Part shown: positions 53,612 to 61,993 of the stretch, piece after piece
How positions within the stretch are numbered: position 1 is the first letter of the stretch
How the letters are laid out: the number at the start of each line of letters is the position of its first letter
Origin: an uncultured Eubacteriales bacterium
GTDB lineage: Bacteria > Bacillota > Clostridia > Oscillospirales > Oscillospiraceae
Length of the DNA stretch: 64,000 nt
NCBI GenBank assembly: GCA_900540545.1
Contig: UQGJ01000003.1
Span: forward strand, 124,001 to 188,000
Reading direction: 5' to 3'
The notes under the pieces: model-generated
Told to the model about the DNA's origin: nothing
The model's input: only the letters and a program-made list of their open reading frames with translations
Database searches by the model: none
Position numbers and translations under genes: made by a program

Positions 53612-55945
53612 ATGAAAAAGAAGAAACTGCTCGCGCTAATTGTGACCCTGAGCATGTCCCTCTCCCTGGCGATCCCCGCGCTGGCCGCCGAGGGGGAGAC
53701 CCCTGCCCCCTGGTACGCCGAGGCCCAGCAGTACGTCACCGAGAAGGGCTACATGACCGGCACCGACAAGGGCTTTGAGCCCGAGATGACCCTGACCCGC
53801 GCCCAGGTCCTCCAGATGCTGTACAACATGGCCGGCAAGCCCGAGGCGGAGGCCACTCTCACCGACGTGGCCGGCCAGTGGTACGCCGACGCCGCCAACT
53901 GGGCCGTCTCCGAGAAGCTGATCGAGGGCGCCGCCTTTGGCGAGGACGCCGTCATCACCCGGGCCGAGACCGCCAAGCTCATGGCCGACTACGCCGCGCT
54001 GAAGGGCCTGGTGGCCGACACCGCGGGCATGGCCATGAAGGAGGCCCCCGACTACGAGACCATCCCCGCCCAGTACCTGGAGGGCATGACCTTCTGCTTC
54101 TACGGCAAGGTCATGACCGGCGACCAGAACGGGAACCTCAACCCCATGGGTGAGCTGACCCGCGCCGAGATGGCCAAGATCCTCCAGAACTTCGGCGGCC
54201 TCAAGCGCTACATTTTTGACGCCGAGCACCCCTATGACGCCGTGTTCACCGGCCTCTACAACGGCGTCAAGATCACCTCGGGCGACGACACCGGCACCGC
54301 TACCTACTATGTGCCCGAGGGCCTGCAGCCCTACGCCTCCGTCGCCATCGTCCTGACCCCCGACAACACCACCGCCGCTGAGTTTGCCGAGACCGAGACC
54401 GGCATGGCCTGGCGGGGCGTGGCCGACGCCGACAAGATCGCCGTGGTCTTCTTTGGCCCCGACGAGGGCAAGACCTGGAACCTGACCCTGGATAAGGACG
54501 GCCGGGACGACGCCGCCATCCTCAACCAGCTCTACGTCACCGTGCGCTCCCGCTCCCTGAGCCAGCAGTTCCCCGTAGGCGTGAACCGCGGCCACATCGC
54601 CCTGGCCGGCTATGAAGAGGGCGGCGCGGCCGCCATCCTGTTCGGCACCCGCTACGCCACCAATTACAGCGGCATCGCCGCCGTGGACGCCCCCGCCATC
54701 CCCGCCGAGAGCCTCAAGACCGTGGGCGAGGGCAGCGTGCTCCCCTTCACCGGCGACGGCACCACCAGCGGCGAAGAGTTGAAGATCCAGGCCAAGACCG
54801 TGGACATGCCCGTCTGGTTCATCAACTCCGACAAGGACAACAAGGCCGCCGTGGACTACTTCGTGGCCGCCAACGAGGCCAAGAAGGCCAAGGCCAACGA
54901 CTACGCCGAGACCGTCTATGAGGCCAAGGACTCCGACGCCCTCATCTGGATCAGCGCCAAGGAGCAGACCCCCGCCACCATCTACGAGCAGTTCCTGGGC
55001 GCCGTGAAGCGCCTGCGCGGCATCGCCCCCGGCCGTGTGTCCTTCACCAACGACTACACCCGCGACGGCTTCACCATCCACGAGGAGGAGGTCAACGGCG
55101 AGCTGCGCCGCTGGATCACCTACGTGCCCACCACCTACACCGGCAAGGAAGAGGTCCCCATGGTCCTGGTGATGCACGGCTACGGCGCCTCCATGTACGG
55201 CATCGCCGAGGAGTCCCGCTGGTACGACCTGGCCGAGGAGAACGGCTTCATCGCCGTCTTTGCCCAGGGCCTGGTCCGCGAGACCGCCAACGGCAACATT
55301 CCCTCTCCCATGTGGCTGGCCGGCGGCTTTTCCGCTATGGCCCCCGGCGCGGACTCCATGGCTGACATCAACTTCCTCAACACCCTGCTGGACAAAACCG
55401 AGGCCGAGTACAAGATCGACACCAGCCGCGTGTACGCCACCGGCCACTCCAATGGCAGCATGATGACCTGGGAGATGGGCGTCCGTGCCACCGAGCGCTT
55501 CGCCGCCATCGCCCCCATCGGTTACATGACCGCCCCCTCCGTGGACTTCTCCTCCACCGCCCTGCTGCCCACCTGGGCCATGGTGGGCGAGTACGACAAC
55601 GCCGCCACCAGCGATATGGTGGAGGGCAACGGCACCGTCACCGCCCTCCAGGCCTGGAACGCGCACAACGGCGTGGACGAGACCAAGATCACCGACAGCA
55701 AGCAGCAGGACGGCCAGTTCACCACCATGACCTTCGCCAACGCCGAGGGCGTGCCTCTGGTCCGCTTCACCACCGTCGCCAATTGCCCCCACGTCTATGT
55801 CCAGGAGACCAGCCAGACCGTGTGGGACGAGTTCTTCTCCAAATACAGCCGCGGCGAGGACGGCAAGCTCTTCTACGAGGGCAAGGAAGTGAAGGCCGAC
55901 GACTACGTCGCCTCCGCCGACTGGTACACCGCCGCTGAAAAGTAA
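53612..55945 (+). CDS. SLH-anchored PHB-depolymerase-type esterase
   Basis: 777 aa from ATG 53612 (GAAAGGTG upstream; the longer frame from 53471 runs into the promoter). Signal peptide ~1-26, then about three SLH repeats beginning APWYAEAQQYVTEKG, then the same ~600-residue region as the preceding gene, ending in an alpha/beta-hydrolase with VLVMHGYGAS and GHSNGSMM. Identical tails (DDYVASADWYTAAEK) show recent duplication. A surface esterase, substrate unknown. Confidence 0.82.
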   Translation: MKKKKLLALIVTLSMSLSLAIPALAAEGETPAPWYAEAQQYVTEKGYMTGTDKGFEPEMTLTRAQVLQMLYNMAGKPEAEATLTDVAGQWYADAANWAVSEKLIEGAAFGEDAVITRAETAKLMADYAALKGLVADTAGMAMKEAPDYETIPAQYLEGMTFCFYGKVMTGDQNGNLNPMGELTRAEMAKILQNFGGLKRYIFDAEHPYDAVFTGLYNGVKITSGDDTGTATYYVPEGLQPYASVAIVLTPDNTTAAEFAETETGMAWRGVADADKIAVVFFGPDEGKTWNLTLDKDGRDDAAILNQLYVTVRSRSLSQQFPVGVNRGHIALAGYEEGGAAAILFGTRYATNYSGIAAVDAPAIPAESLKTVGEGSVLPFTGDGTTSGEELKIQAKTVDMPVWFINSDKDNKAAVDYFVAANEAKKAKANDYAETVYEAKDSDALIWISAKEQTPATIYEQFLGAVKRLRGIAPGRVSFTNDYTRDGFTIHEEEVNGELRRWITYVPTTYTGKEEVPMVLVMHGYGASMYGIAEESRWYDLAEENGFIAVFAQGLVRETANGNIPSPMWLAGGFSAMAPGADSMADINFLNTLLDKTEAEYKIDTSRVYATGHSNGSMMTWEMGVRATERFAAIAPIGYMTAPSVDFSSTALLPTWAMVGEYDNAATSDMVEGNGTVTALQAWNAHNGVDETKITDSKQQDGQFTTMTFANAEGVPLVRFTTVANCPHVYVQETSQTVWDEFFSKYSRGEDGKLFYEGKEVKADDYVASADWYTAAEK

Positions 55946-55960
55946 GCTAAGCGCTGCATA

Positions 55961-55999
55961 AAAAAAGCCGTGCCCGTCTCTGACGGGCACGGCTTTTTT
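55961..55999. terminator. Bidirectional terminator
   Basis: 18-bp perfect stem with A-run before and T-run after (arms 55961-55978 and 55982-55999, loop TCT). It serves the esterase gene on + and the diguanylate cyclase gene on -. Confidence 0.85.
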
Positions 56000-56098
56000 A
56001 CGACTGTTTGGCTGGATTGACGTGGACCATGCAGTGCTCCGCCTTTGGGGAAGGCCAGCTCCACCGCGTCGTGGTGTGACCGAAGGGACGGCGAGTCG

Positions 56099-57604
56099 CT
56101 ATTCCTGATAGAAGCACCAGCGGGCCCGGCCCAGGAGCTTGGCCCGGTAGAGGGCGTTGTCGCTCTGGCGGATGAGCTGGTCGATGTCCAGCCCGCCCTC
56201 CCCGCTCTGAGCGATGCCGATGCTGGCCGACAGGGGGCAGCACGACTGGGCGAAGACGGCCGCCGTCCGGTCCAGGAAGCGGGCGGCCCTGCCCGCCAGG
56301 GCGGCGCGGTCGTGTTGGCCGAAGATGGCCACCAGGAACTCGTCCCCGCCGATGCGGGCCAAAAATTCGTCGGGGAAGCAGTCCCGGAGCAGGCCGGCCA
56401 TCTGGACCAGCACCTCGTCCCCGGCCTGATGCCCGTATGTGTCGTTGATGCGCTTGAAGTGGTCCAGGTCGATGTAGAGCAGGCTGAGGGGTTCCCGGCC
56501 GCCGCGCTCCCGGATATGCCGGTAAAAGCCCCGGCGGTTGTAGAGGCCGGTGAGAAAATCCGTCTGGGAGCTCTGGAGGATCTGCCGCTCCATGGCGCGC
56601 TCGGCGGTGATGTCCCGGTAGATGCCCAGGGCGCCTACCTCGTTGTGGAAAAAGTCGAAGATGGTCTCCTCGTGGATCTCCAGGGTCTTGACCCGCCCCG
56701 CCAGCGACAGCTCCACCTCCAGGTTCCCCGTGTCGGGGATGGGCTTGGTGGAGGTGAACGCCTCTGCGGCCCAGGTCCGGTACTGCCGGCCCAAAATCTG
56801 CTCCCGGCCGACGCCGAAGTACTCCTCGAAGTGGGCGTTGGCGTTGAGGATGACCCCGTCCTTGTTCCACACCAGGATGGCGAAGGGCACGCTGTTGAGG
56901 ACGATTTCCAGCTCCAGCCCCATGTTTTTCAGGTCGGTGACGTCGTGGCCCACCCCCACGCTGCCCAAAAGCGTGCCGTCCGGGTCCAGCAGGGGGGCCT
57001 TGTAGGTGCTGAACTGGCGCATCCCCTGCTGGCTCTTGACCACCTCGGTGGAGGTGCAGGGCTTGCGCTCTTTGAGGACGTATTCGTCGGTCTCCTTGCA
57101 GACGAACTCCCCGCGCTCGAACTCCTCCCGGGATACGTCCCAGATGTAGCAGTGGTCCCGGCCCAGAATATCCGCCTTGTCCTTCCCCACGATTTGGCAG
57201 AAGGCGTCGTTGAGCTTGAAGTGGTTGCCCTCCAGGTCCTTGAACCAGATCATGTCGGGCACGATGTCCATGAGGGTATCCAGGTAAGTGCACAGCCGTT
57301 CCCGCTCCCGTTCCCGCGCCAGCCGCTCCAGCAGCTTGGAAAAGCGGAGCCGGGTCAGCGCCGGGTCCAGGGGCAGCTCCCACAGCTCGTCGGCCTCCCC
57401 GGCCCCCGCCGTCCCCGGCCGCCAGCACAGGACCAGCAGCCCGTGAGGGGGCAGCCCGGCCCGCACCTGGGCCAGGTCGGCATCCGGCCGGTCCACCAGG
57501 GCAATATCCGCGTCCGGGCCCTCGGTATAGCGCCAATCGGCGCCTTCGGGACCCAGGGCCTGAGTGAGTGCTTCACTGGGGCCGATGACTCTGACATGGT
57601 ACAT
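56099..57604 (-). CDS. PAS-GGDEF diguanylate cyclase
   Basis: 501 aa; start ATG at 57604 after GGGGAGGAG on the - strand (a longer frame to 57793 has no ribosome site). The N-terminal ~90 residues are receiver-like without clear phosphoacceptor features, then come two PAS domains (IVPDMIWFKDLEGNHFKLND; VPFAILVWNKDG) and a GGDEF domain with RIGGDEFLVAI, so it probably makes cyclic di-GMP. No membrane segments, so it is probably cytoplasmic. Convergent with the esterase gene. Confidence 0.88.
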   Translation of the reverse strand: MYHVRVIGPSEALTQALGPEGADWRYTEGPDADIALVDRPDADLAQVRAGLPPHGLLVLCWRPGTAGAGEADELWELPLDPALTRLRFSKLLERLARERERERLCTYLDTLMDIVPDMIWFKDLEGNHFKLNDAFCQIVGKDKADILGRDHCYIWDVSREEFERGEFVCKETDEYVLKERKPCTSTEVVKSQQGMRQFSTYKAPLLDPDGTLLGSVGVGHDVTDLKNMGLELEIVLNSVPFAILVWNKDGVILNANAHFEEYFGVGREQILGRQYRTWAAEAFTSTKPIPDTGNLEVELSLAGRVKTLEIHEETIFDFFHNEVGALGIYRDITAERAMERQILQSSQTDFLTGLYNRRGFYRHIRERGGREPLSLLYIDLDHFKRINDTYGHQAGDEVLVQMAGLLRDCFPDEFLARIGGDEFLVAIFGQHDRAALAGRAARFLDRTAAVFAQSCCPLSASIGIAQSGEGGLDIDQLIRQSDNALYRAKLLGRARWCFYQE

Positions 57605-57801
57605 GCCGTCACTCCTCCCCGCTGCAAACCTTGCGGCGGACCTCTGCTGTATTATGTCATACTCTACCACATTACTTTCAAAAAGTCCATATGATATGTG
57701 CAAAAACACTAAAATAGTGTGCCGCAGACTGTCGGTTTTGCTGTGTTCTCCGGGGTTCCAAGGGAAGGCGGGGGAGACGGGGGCTTTTTTCACACAATTG
57801 A

Positions 57802-57830
57802 TTGTATTTCTCCCATGTCTTTGTTATGAT
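57802..57830 (+). promoter_or_regulatory. Promoter of the SLH/hydrolase/phosphatase gene
   Basis: TTGTAT 57802-57807, 17-nt spacer (TTCTCCCATGTCTTTGT), TATGAT 57825-57830. Close in sequence to the promoter at 49396 and followed by a similar AAAGGTGGAAAGA leader. Confidence 0.6.
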
Positions 57831-57876
57831 GATGTCAGCACCGCACACAAAAACGTAGGAAAGGTGGAAAGAACAG

Positions 57877-60800
57877 ATGAAAGCAAAGAAACTTCTCGCA
57901 ATGCTCCTGACCCTGGCCATGGCGCTGTCCCTGACCGCACCGGCCTGGGCCGCCGCGGAGGAGGACGCCCCCTGGTACGCCGAGGCCCAGCAGTACGTCA
58001 CCGAAAAGGGCCTCATGACCTCCACCGGCAGCGGCTTCGACCCCGAGGCCGCCGTCACCCGCGCCACCGTGTTCCAGACCCTGTACAACGCCCAGGGCAA
58101 ACCCGCGCCCAAGAATGGGGCTGTGCTCACGGACGGCGAATGGGCGGTGGATGCCGCCAGCGCGTACTTCACCGACACCACCGCTACCTGGTACTCCAAC
58201 GCCGCCAACTGGGCGGTGGATGCCGGTCTGGCCGTGGTCCCCGCCGACAAGCTCTTCCACGGCGACCGGGACATCACCCGGGCCGAGATCGCCGCCATCC
58301 TGGTCCGCTACGCCGCCATCACCGGCAGCCAGATGACCACCGAGGGCATGGCGATGAAGGAGATGGCCGACTATGCCGACGTGGCCGACTGGGCCCTGGA
58401 GGGCATGACAGCCTGCTTTTACAGCGGTATCCTCACCGGCAAGCCGGGGAACCTGCTGGACCCCAACGGCAAGGCCATCCGGGCCGAGCTGGCCACCATG
58501 CTGATGAAGTTCGACCGGCTGCCCACCACCTACACCGAGCAGGCCGTCGCCATTGAGGTCCCCGAGACCGACGGCATCCCCGCTCACACCATCCCCGCCA
58601 TCGTGACCCTGCCCACCGCCGAGGGCAAGTTCCCCGGCGTGGTCATGCTCCACGGCACCGGCTCCGAGAAGAACGAGGCCGGCGGCGGGTATGCCATCGC
58701 CGCCCCCATCCTGGCCGGGCAGGGCATCGCCACCATCCGCTTTGACTTCATGGGCAACGGCGAATCCACTGCTGATTATGTTAACTACAACTATACCTCC
58801 GCCAAGGTGGACGCCAAGGCCGCCGCCGACTATCTGGCCGGTCTGGACGCCGTGGACGCCGCCAAGCTGGGCGTCATGGGCTGGAGCCAGGGCGGCACCG
58901 ACGCCATCCTGGCCGCCGCCGCTTACCCCGACACCTTCCAGGCCGTGGTGACCTGGTCCGGCGCCCTGGACCTGTCCACCATGTTCGAGGACTTCGACGC
59001 CGCCAAGAAGGCCGCCGAGACCGACGGCTTCTTCGAGATGACCTTCGACTGGCGGGAGCCCCTCCACGTGGGCGCCCAGTGGTTCCAGGAGGTCAAGGAC
59101 ACCGACATCCTCAAGGAAGTCGCCAAGATCGAGGCCCCCATCCTGGCCATCAACGGTCTGGCCGACACCACCGTCACCCCCGACAACGCGGACAAGATCG
59201 TCGCCGCCGCCAAGAACGCCAAGTCCTTTGAGTACCTCATCGAGAACTGCGACCACACCTATAACGTCTTTGCCGAGATGGAGACCGGCTATCCCACCAT
59301 CACCAAGGCCGTCAACGCCACCGCCGACTACTTCAACGGAATTCTGAACGACACCGTGCTCAAGGTGCCCGTCACCGTGAAAAACGGTGAGCGCAACGTC
59401 CCCGCCGTCGTCACCCTGCCCGCCGGGGAGGGCAAGTTCCCCGCCGTCGTTATGAACCACGGCCACGGCGGCAGCAAGGACGAGAACGTGGGCTTCGTGG
59501 GCGTGGCCCAGACCCTGGCGGAGAACGGCATCGCCTCCATCCGCATGGACTTCCCCGGCTGCGGCGAGTCCACCCAGCCCTTCACCGAGAACTACCTCAG
59601 CAACATGATCTCCGACTCCAACGCCTGCAAGGACTACCTGGTGGCAAACGCCCCCGTGGACAAGAACGCGCTGGGCATCATGGGCTACTCCATGGGCGGC
59701 CGCATCGCCCTGGAGATCGTCACCAAGAGCGGCAGCCCCTACAAGGCCGTGCTGCTCCTCTCCGGCTCCACCATGGCCGGGGACGAGGCCGTGGTGGCCC
59801 TCATGGGCGGCCAGGAGAGCTACGACGCCTACTACGCCGAGGCCTCCGGCGCCAAGGGCTACGCCGAGTTCCCCTGGTTCGGCAACGCCCTCACCATCTC
59901 CAAGACCTGGTATGACGAGATGAACGCCTCCAAGCCCCTGACCAAGGCCGCCAAGTACACCGGCCCCCTGATGGTGATGTACGGCGACCTGGATACCACC
60001 GTCACCCCCAGCGAGAACCGCGCCACCGTGGCCGCCTTCAAGCAGGCCCAGGAGGTCATCGTCTCCGGCGCCGACCACGGCTACGGCTTCTACTCCGACC
60101 AGCCCGGCGTCACCGCCCAGGTGGAGGGCACCATCGCCGGCTTCTTCGGCAAGAACCTGTCCAAGCTGCCCACCGACGTGAAGGGCGCCGTCACCGAGCC
60201 CGACAAGTACGGCAACCTGGCCACCGACCTCCTGTCCAAGGACCTGTACGCCGCCGGCTACCAAATGGGCGACCTGCTGAACGTCACCATCGGCGACGCC
60301 GCCTTCGAGGCCCCCTTCGTGGGCGCTTACAGCGACGTGGCCGTGGGGGCCAAGCTGGTCCGCGCCCCCGCCGCCGGGACCACCGCCATCATCGCCATCA
60401 ACCACGGCGACCTGGCCACCGAGGTCAAGGCCGTGGCCGGGACCCCCATCACCGTCTCCCTGTCCAAGGCCGCCGGCTACCTGGACGAGTACGAGGCCCG
60501 CAACGTGGACCGCTTCCGCACCAACGTCCGGGCCGACTACGCCAGCGACGAGGTCTTCGCTAACTTCCGCCCCATCGTCATGGGCGACATCGCCGAGGGC
60601 GTGCTCTACCGCTCCTCCAGCCCTGTGAACCCCGAGCTGGGCCGCAACACCTATGTGGACGCCCTCATCAAGGACGCGGGCGTCAAGACCGTGATGAACC
60701 TGGCCGACAGCGAGGAGACCATGAAGGCCTACGAGGGCTACGCCGACAGCTACTACGCCACCCTGAACGTTATCCCCCTGAACATGGGCGTAGACTTCAA

Positions 60801-61209
60801 GGCCGACGACTTCAAGACCAAGCTGGCCGAGGGTCTGGTCTACATGACCGAGCACGAGGGCCCCTACCTCTTCCACTGCACCGAGGGCAAGGACCGCGCC
60901 GGCTTTACCGCCATCCTGCTGGAGGCCCTCATGGGCGGTGAGCTGGACGAGATCGTGGCCGACTACATGCAGTCTTATGTCAACTACTATCACATTGAGA
61001 CCGGCACCGCCAAGTACGACGTGAACGCCAAGATCGCCGAGCAGATGCTCTGCCAGATCGCGGGCGTGGACGAGGGCGCGGACCTGACCAAGGTGGACCT
61101 GGTGAAGGCCGCCGAGGACTACCTCGCCGGGGCCGGCATGACCGCCGAGCAGATTGGCGCGCTGAAGGATGTGCTGAGCGGAACAGTTGCCGCGGACAAG
61201 GCGGCATAA
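57877..61209 (+). CDS. SLH protein with two alpha/beta-hydrolase domains and a tyrosine phosphatase domain
   Basis: 1110 aa after AAAGGTGGAA. Signal peptide ~1-25; about three SLH repeats (~28-210); a first alpha/beta-hydrolase (VVMLHGTGSEK, GWSQGG nucleophile elbow); a second (VVMNHGHGGSK, GYSMGG); then a C-terminal Y_phosphatase3-like domain with the C-x5-R loop HCTEGKDRAG preceded by LYRSSSP. All three active sites look intact. It would be a surface protein combining ester or peptide hydrolysis with phosphatase activity. Substrates unknown; the fusion is unusual. Confidence 0.82.
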   Translation: MKAKKLLAMLLTLAMALSLTAPAWAAAEEDAPWYAEAQQYVTEKGLMTSTGSGFDPEAAVTRATVFQTLYNAQGKPAPKNGAVLTDGEWAVDAASAYFTDTTATWYSNAANWAVDAGLAVVPADKLFHGDRDITRAEIAAILVRYAAITGSQMTTEGMAMKEMADYADVADWALEGMTACFYSGILTGKPGNLLDPNGKAIRAELATMLMKFDRLPTTYTEQAVAIEVPETDGIPAHTIPAIVTLPTAEGKFPGVVMLHGTGSEKNEAGGGYAIAAPILAGQGIATIRFDFMGNGESTADYVNYNYTSAKVDAKAAADYLAGLDAVDAAKLGVMGWSQGGTDAILAAAAYPDTFQAVVTWSGALDLSTMFEDFDAAKKAAETDGFFEMTFDWREPLHVGAQWFQEVKDTDILKEVAKIEAPILAINGLADTTVTPDNADKIVAAAKNAKSFEYLIENCDHTYNVFAEMETGYPTITKAVNATADYFNGILNDTVLKVPVTVKNGERNVPAVVTLPAGEGKFPAVVMNHGHGGSKDENVGFVGVAQTLAENGIASIRMDFPGCGESTQPFTENYLSNMISDSNACKDYLVANAPVDKNALGIMGYSMGGRIALEIVTKSGSPYKAVLLLSGSTMAGDEAVVALMGGQESYDAYYAEASGAKGYAEFPWFGNALTISKTWYDEMNASKPLTKAAKYTGPLMVMYGDLDTTVTPSENRATVAAFKQAQEVIVSGADHGYGFYSDQPGVTAQVEGTIAGFFGKNLSKLPTDVKGAVTEPDKYGNLATDLLSKDLYAAGYQMGDLLNVTIGDAAFEAPFVGAYSDVAVGAKLVRAPAAGTTAIIAINHGDLATEVKAVAGTPITVSLSKAAGYLDEYEARNVDRFRTNVRADYASDEVFANFRPIVMGDIAEGVLYRSSSPVNPELGRNTYVDALIKDAGVKTVMNLADSEETMKAYEGYADSYYATLNVIPLNMGVDFKADDFKTKLAEGLVYMTEHEGPYLFHCTEGKDRAGFTAILLEALMGGELDEIVADYMQSYVNYYHIETGTAKYDVNAKIAEQMLCQIAGVDEGADLTKVDLVKAAEDYLAGAGMTAEQIGALKDVLSGTVAADKAA

Positions 61210-61660
61210 GTCCCCTCCGGGAGCCGGGGGACGGCCCGCCCCCGTCTCTGTCATTGCGAACCAGTCCGCAGACTGGTGTGGCAATCCGCATCCCTCGTCC
61301 CCACCCACCACTGTGGGGGCGGGACGACCCCGGCCCGCCATGCACCAGCCCCGCCTTACCTTCACGCCTCATGTAGGGGCGGCTATCAGCCGCCCGCCGT
61401 CACGCACCAGCCTTGCCGGGCATCGCCATGCTAGGCACGTCCCCCGTCCATACCCCGGCGGGCCGCCGTTCAGGCCCGCTGGGGAGAGGAAGAACAAAGG
61501 TCGTGAAGTGAATGTCCGGCAAAGCCGGACGTAGCGGAACGCAGTTTGTTCTGACGACGCGCCGCTCCAGGTCCAGGGCCGAAGCCCTGGCGTCTTTCCC
61601 ACCCCTTTCCACGTGGAAAGGGGTGCCCCCGGAGGGATTCCGCCCCCCATCACATCCCAC
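61210..61660. repeat. Cluster of REP-like palindromes
   Basis: 451 bp without a gene, made of GC-rich inverted repeats: CATTGCGAACCAGTCCG... (61252-61287), GTAGGGGCGGCTATCAGCCGCC (~61374-61395), GTCCGGC/GCCGGAC (61514-61530), CCAGGGC/GCCCTGG (61573-61590) and a perfect 24-bp palindrome at 61601-61624. Elements of this kind are, from memory, scattered through Oscillospiraceae genomes. Confidence 0.55.
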
Positions 61661-61689
61661 TTGACATTACCGCCCGTTGATGATACACT
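61661..61689 (+). promoter_or_regulatory. thrS promoter
   Basis: TTGACA 61661-61666, 17-nt spacer, TACACT 61684-61689: a near-consensus vegetative promoter driving the T-box leader. Confidence 0.8.
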
Positions 61690-61696
61690 GTCCCCC

Positions 61697-61962
61697 GTAA
61701 GAAGGCAAAGAAGGGGACAACGTCCGCCCGCAGAGGCCCAGAGAGGGCGCGCCATTGGCTGAAAGCGCGCCTGCCGTCCTGCACGGACCGTACCACCCCG
61801 GAGCCGCCCACCGAACCAACACAGTAGGCTGGGCCGGGTCCTCCCGTTACAGAGGGTCACGAGCGGCAGCGGCTTTGTATCCCGCTGCAAGCAGGGTGGA
61901 ACCGTGGGACGCATGTTAGCGCCTCACCCCTGAACCAATCTCAGGGGTGAGGCGCTTTTTTG
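61697..61962 (+). ncRNA. T-box leader upstream of thrS
   Basis: The leader contains an AGTAGGC/CGGG element before the conserved T-box AGGGTGGAACCGTGGG (61893-61908), and then a terminator with 15-bp stem (61919-61933, 61941-61955) and T-run. Uncharged tRNA-Thr would pair with the T-box and prevent termination. A threonine specifier codon (ACC near 61790) is plausible but stem I was not folded. Confidence 0.85.
61919..61962 (+). terminator. T-box-controlled terminator of thrS
   Basis: Perfect stem GCGCCTCACCCCTGA / TCAGGGGTGAGGCGC with 7-nt loop and seven T. Confidence 0.85.
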
Positions 61963-61993
61963 TCACCTGCCCCCAATACAAGGAGGAATTACC

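Noticed and set aside
49505..61365. Very long reverse-strand open frames (over 700 codons) opposite the three SLH genes
   Set aside because: They mirror GC-rich third codon positions of the + strand genes, give Gly/His/Val-rich low-complexity proteins, and have no ribosome sites. The + strand frames have signal peptides and enzyme motifs.
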